The position numbers and the translations under genes are program-made. Of a stretch of DNA of 6,030 nt, positions 4,820-6,030 are shown piece after piece. Under the pieces are notes generated by a model. It had not been told where the DNA came from. It did no database searches and saw only the letters and a program-made list of their open reading frames with translations. Position 1 is the stretch's first letter; each line of letters opens with the position of its first letter. Source of the DNA: Pseudomonadota bacterium (lineage in GTDB: Bacteria; Pseudomonadota; Gammaproteobacteria; Burkholderiales; Methylophilaceae); assembly GCA_023459535.1 (NCBI GenBank), contig JAEWTK010000231.1:1-6030 (forward strand). Direction: 5' to 3'.

Positions 4820-6030
4820 TCGCGTCCCGCGCGCCAGACCGAGATCATCAACAGGATGCCGATGACGAAGGCGAGAAAGAAACCGGCAAAACCAAAAGCG
4901 GGTAAACCGAAAATGGTGGGACCACCCTCCACCGTCATGACGATGGACGAGCCGACGATCAGGGCTGCGGTGATCATAGCCATGGTCAGGCGGTTGGTGC
5001 TGTGATCGAGCTGATGGCCGAAGTGATCGAGCCGCTGCAGGTCAAGATTGAGCTTGAGCCGACCGCGTGCGGCCTCACGCAATACCTGCGACACGTCACC
5101 CGGCAAGCCGGTAACGGCATTCATCAGATGTCCCAGTCCGCGCTTGCCACGCTTCAGCAGATTGGCAGGCATATAGCGGTCGACGATGACTTTCTTCACG
5201 AATGGGGTCAGATGATTGACGATCTGGAAATCCGGATCCAGCTGGCGCCCCAGACCCTCCAATGTAATCAGAGCCTTGAATAACATGGTGAGATCCGGCG
5301 GCACGGTCAGCTGGTTCTCGCGCATGATGCTGGTAAGGTCATTCAGCAATGAGCTAAACCGTACATGCTTGAGCGGTGCATTGTCATAACTACTGATGAA
5401 TTCCTCGATATCCGAACCGAGCTTGGTCTCGTCGATCGACGCATTCTCCGCCCAGATCATCAGGATGTCGCGCAAGGTGTCGATATCACGCGAAACCAGG
5501 GCGGCCAGCAAATCGGCGATCTCGTCGCGCCGGTCCATGCTGATACGCCCCACCATGCCGCAATCGATAATCGCCAGCCGGTTATCCGGCAGATAGAACA
5601 CATTGCCGGGATGCGGGTCGGCATGGAAGAAGCCGTCGATCAGCACCATCTTCAACACGGCGTTGGCACCGCGTTCACCTAGCAGTTTCAGTTCCAGCCC
5701 ACGGTAGGTCGCGGAAGCGAGGTCGTTGCCGGGAATACCGTCGATATAGCTCATGACCAGCAGGCTTTCGCTGGTGTAATCCCAGTAGATCTTGGCGAAC
5801 TCGACGTATTCATCATCGGCAAAATTGTGCGCAAAACGCTCGGTATTGCGGCCTTCCAGCGCAAAGTCCAGCTCGCGTTCCAGCGATTTTGAGAATTGAG
5901 CGATGATTTCGCCCGGACGGAAACGCTTGACCGCTTCGAACTCCGATTCGACCAGACGTCCAAGATGTGACAGCAGCCGCAGGTCGGCCTCGATACGTTC
6001 GCGCACATTGGGCCGACGGATCTTCAAGAC
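4816..6030 (-). CDS. AarF/UbiB (ABC1/ADCK) family atypical kinase, N-terminus beyond window edge
   Basis: 404 codons are visible from the right edge inward. The family is usually about 550 residues, so roughly 150 N-terminal residues, including the KxGQ motif, are missing. An apparent TTG start near 6027 is not real, since the frame begins mid-motif. Numbering from the edge: Lys3 in VLKIRRPN (ATP-binding lysine), ERELDF with Glu59 (51-59), VMSYIDGIP (92-100), the catalytic loop FHADPHPGN (135-143; Asp138, Asn143), and IIDCGMVG (154-161; metal-binding Asp156). Two membrane helices close the protein (about 349-366 and 380-398). Family members support ubiquinone synthesis or lipid handling through ATPase or kinase activity. 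The C-terminal two-helix layout fits a membrane-bound AarF-type protein, but canonical UbiB versus a paralogue cannot be settled, so no symbol is given. It converges on ldhA with a 4-base overlap. Confidence 0.93.
   Translation of the reverse strand, partial: VLKIRRPNVRERIEADLRLLSHLGRLVESEFEAVKRFRPGEIIAQFSKSLERELDFALEGRNTERFAHNFADDEYVEFAKIYWDYTSESLLVMSYIDGIPGNDLASATYRGLELKLLGERGANAVLKMVLIDGFFHADPHPGNVFYLPDNRLAIIDCGMVGRISMDRRDEIADLLAALVSRDIDTLRDILMIWAENASIDETKLGSDIEEFISSYDNAPLKHVRFSSLLNDLTSIMRENQLTVPPDLTMLFKALITLEGLGRQLDPDFQIVNHLTPFVKKVIVDRYMPANLLKRGKRGLGHLMNAVTGLPGDVSQVLREAARGRLKLNLDLQRLDHFGHQLDHSTNRLTMAMITAALIVGSSIVMTVEGGPTIFGLPAFGFAGFFLAFVIGILLMISVWRAGRD

Noticed and set aside
5568..5574. 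Cys in place of Phe in the DFG-like motif (IDCG) of the AarF-type kinase
   Set aside because: E. coli UbiB, as I remember it, also has IDCG at this point, so the change is normal for the family and not a sign of inactivity.
1..6030. CRISPR array, tRNA or rRNA gene, insertion sequence, phage or toxin-antitoxin module
   Set aside because: No regularly spaced repeats, cloverleaf, transposase motif, terminal inverted repeats or small paired toxin-like genes were found on reading both strands.

Overview
The window looks like an ordinary chromosomal segment of a Gram-negative proteobacterium. Betaproteobacteria are the best guess, possibly the Gallionella/Nitrosomonas/methylotroph side. That guess rests on remembered similarity of the YoaA, YjdF, LdhA and AarF-type proteins and on signal-peptide-bearing exported proteins; no ribosomal or other phylogenetic marker is present. 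Most genes look moderately GC-rich (about 58% in a hand-counted stretch of ldhA). The start of the gene at 617 is clearly AT-richer (about 37% over 661-780).

Layout, left to right. (1) 1-371, minus strand: the N-terminal third or less of a YoaA/DinG-type iron-sulfur DNA helicase, cut by the window edge. (2) 372-616: a divergent intergenic region, AT-rich, with two candidate promoters for the rightward genes, a perfect 10-bp palindrome and a dyad placed over a -10 box. (3) 617-2073, plus strand: two unnamed genes for exported proteins. They overlap by 4 bases (ATGA), so they are probably one translationally coupled operon. The second carries an N-terminal beta-rich domain resembling bacterial pre-peptidase C-terminal (PPC) domains. 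(4) 2074-2272: a convergent spacer ending in a strong intrinsic terminator for the leftward gene. (5) 2273-2731, minus strand: a small secreted SnoaL/DUF4440-like (NTF2-fold) protein. (6) 2732-3097: a divergent spacer with a short direct repeat, a 7-bp inverted repeat and a possible promoter. (7) 3098-3715, plus strand: a YjdF-family (DUF2238) multi-pass inner-membrane protein. (8) 3815-4819, plus strand: a fermentative D-lactate dehydrogenase, LdhA, with the full catalytic triad. (9) 4816-6030, minus strand: an AarF/UbiB (ABC1) atypical kinase, with its N-terminus beyond the window edge. Its stop codon and the ldhA stop codon interlock in one CTAG.

The genes do not form an obvious single pathway. 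The helicase belongs to DNA repair, LdhA to redox disposal of pyruvate, and the AarF-type protein probably to quinone or lipid metabolism. YjdF and the three exported proteins have no assigned job. I found no RNA gene, CRISPR array, transposase, phage gene or toxin-antitoxin pair, and no convincing new defence or mobile system. The most original material is the coupled pair of unnamed exported-protein genes together with the dyads in the promoter region ahead of it.
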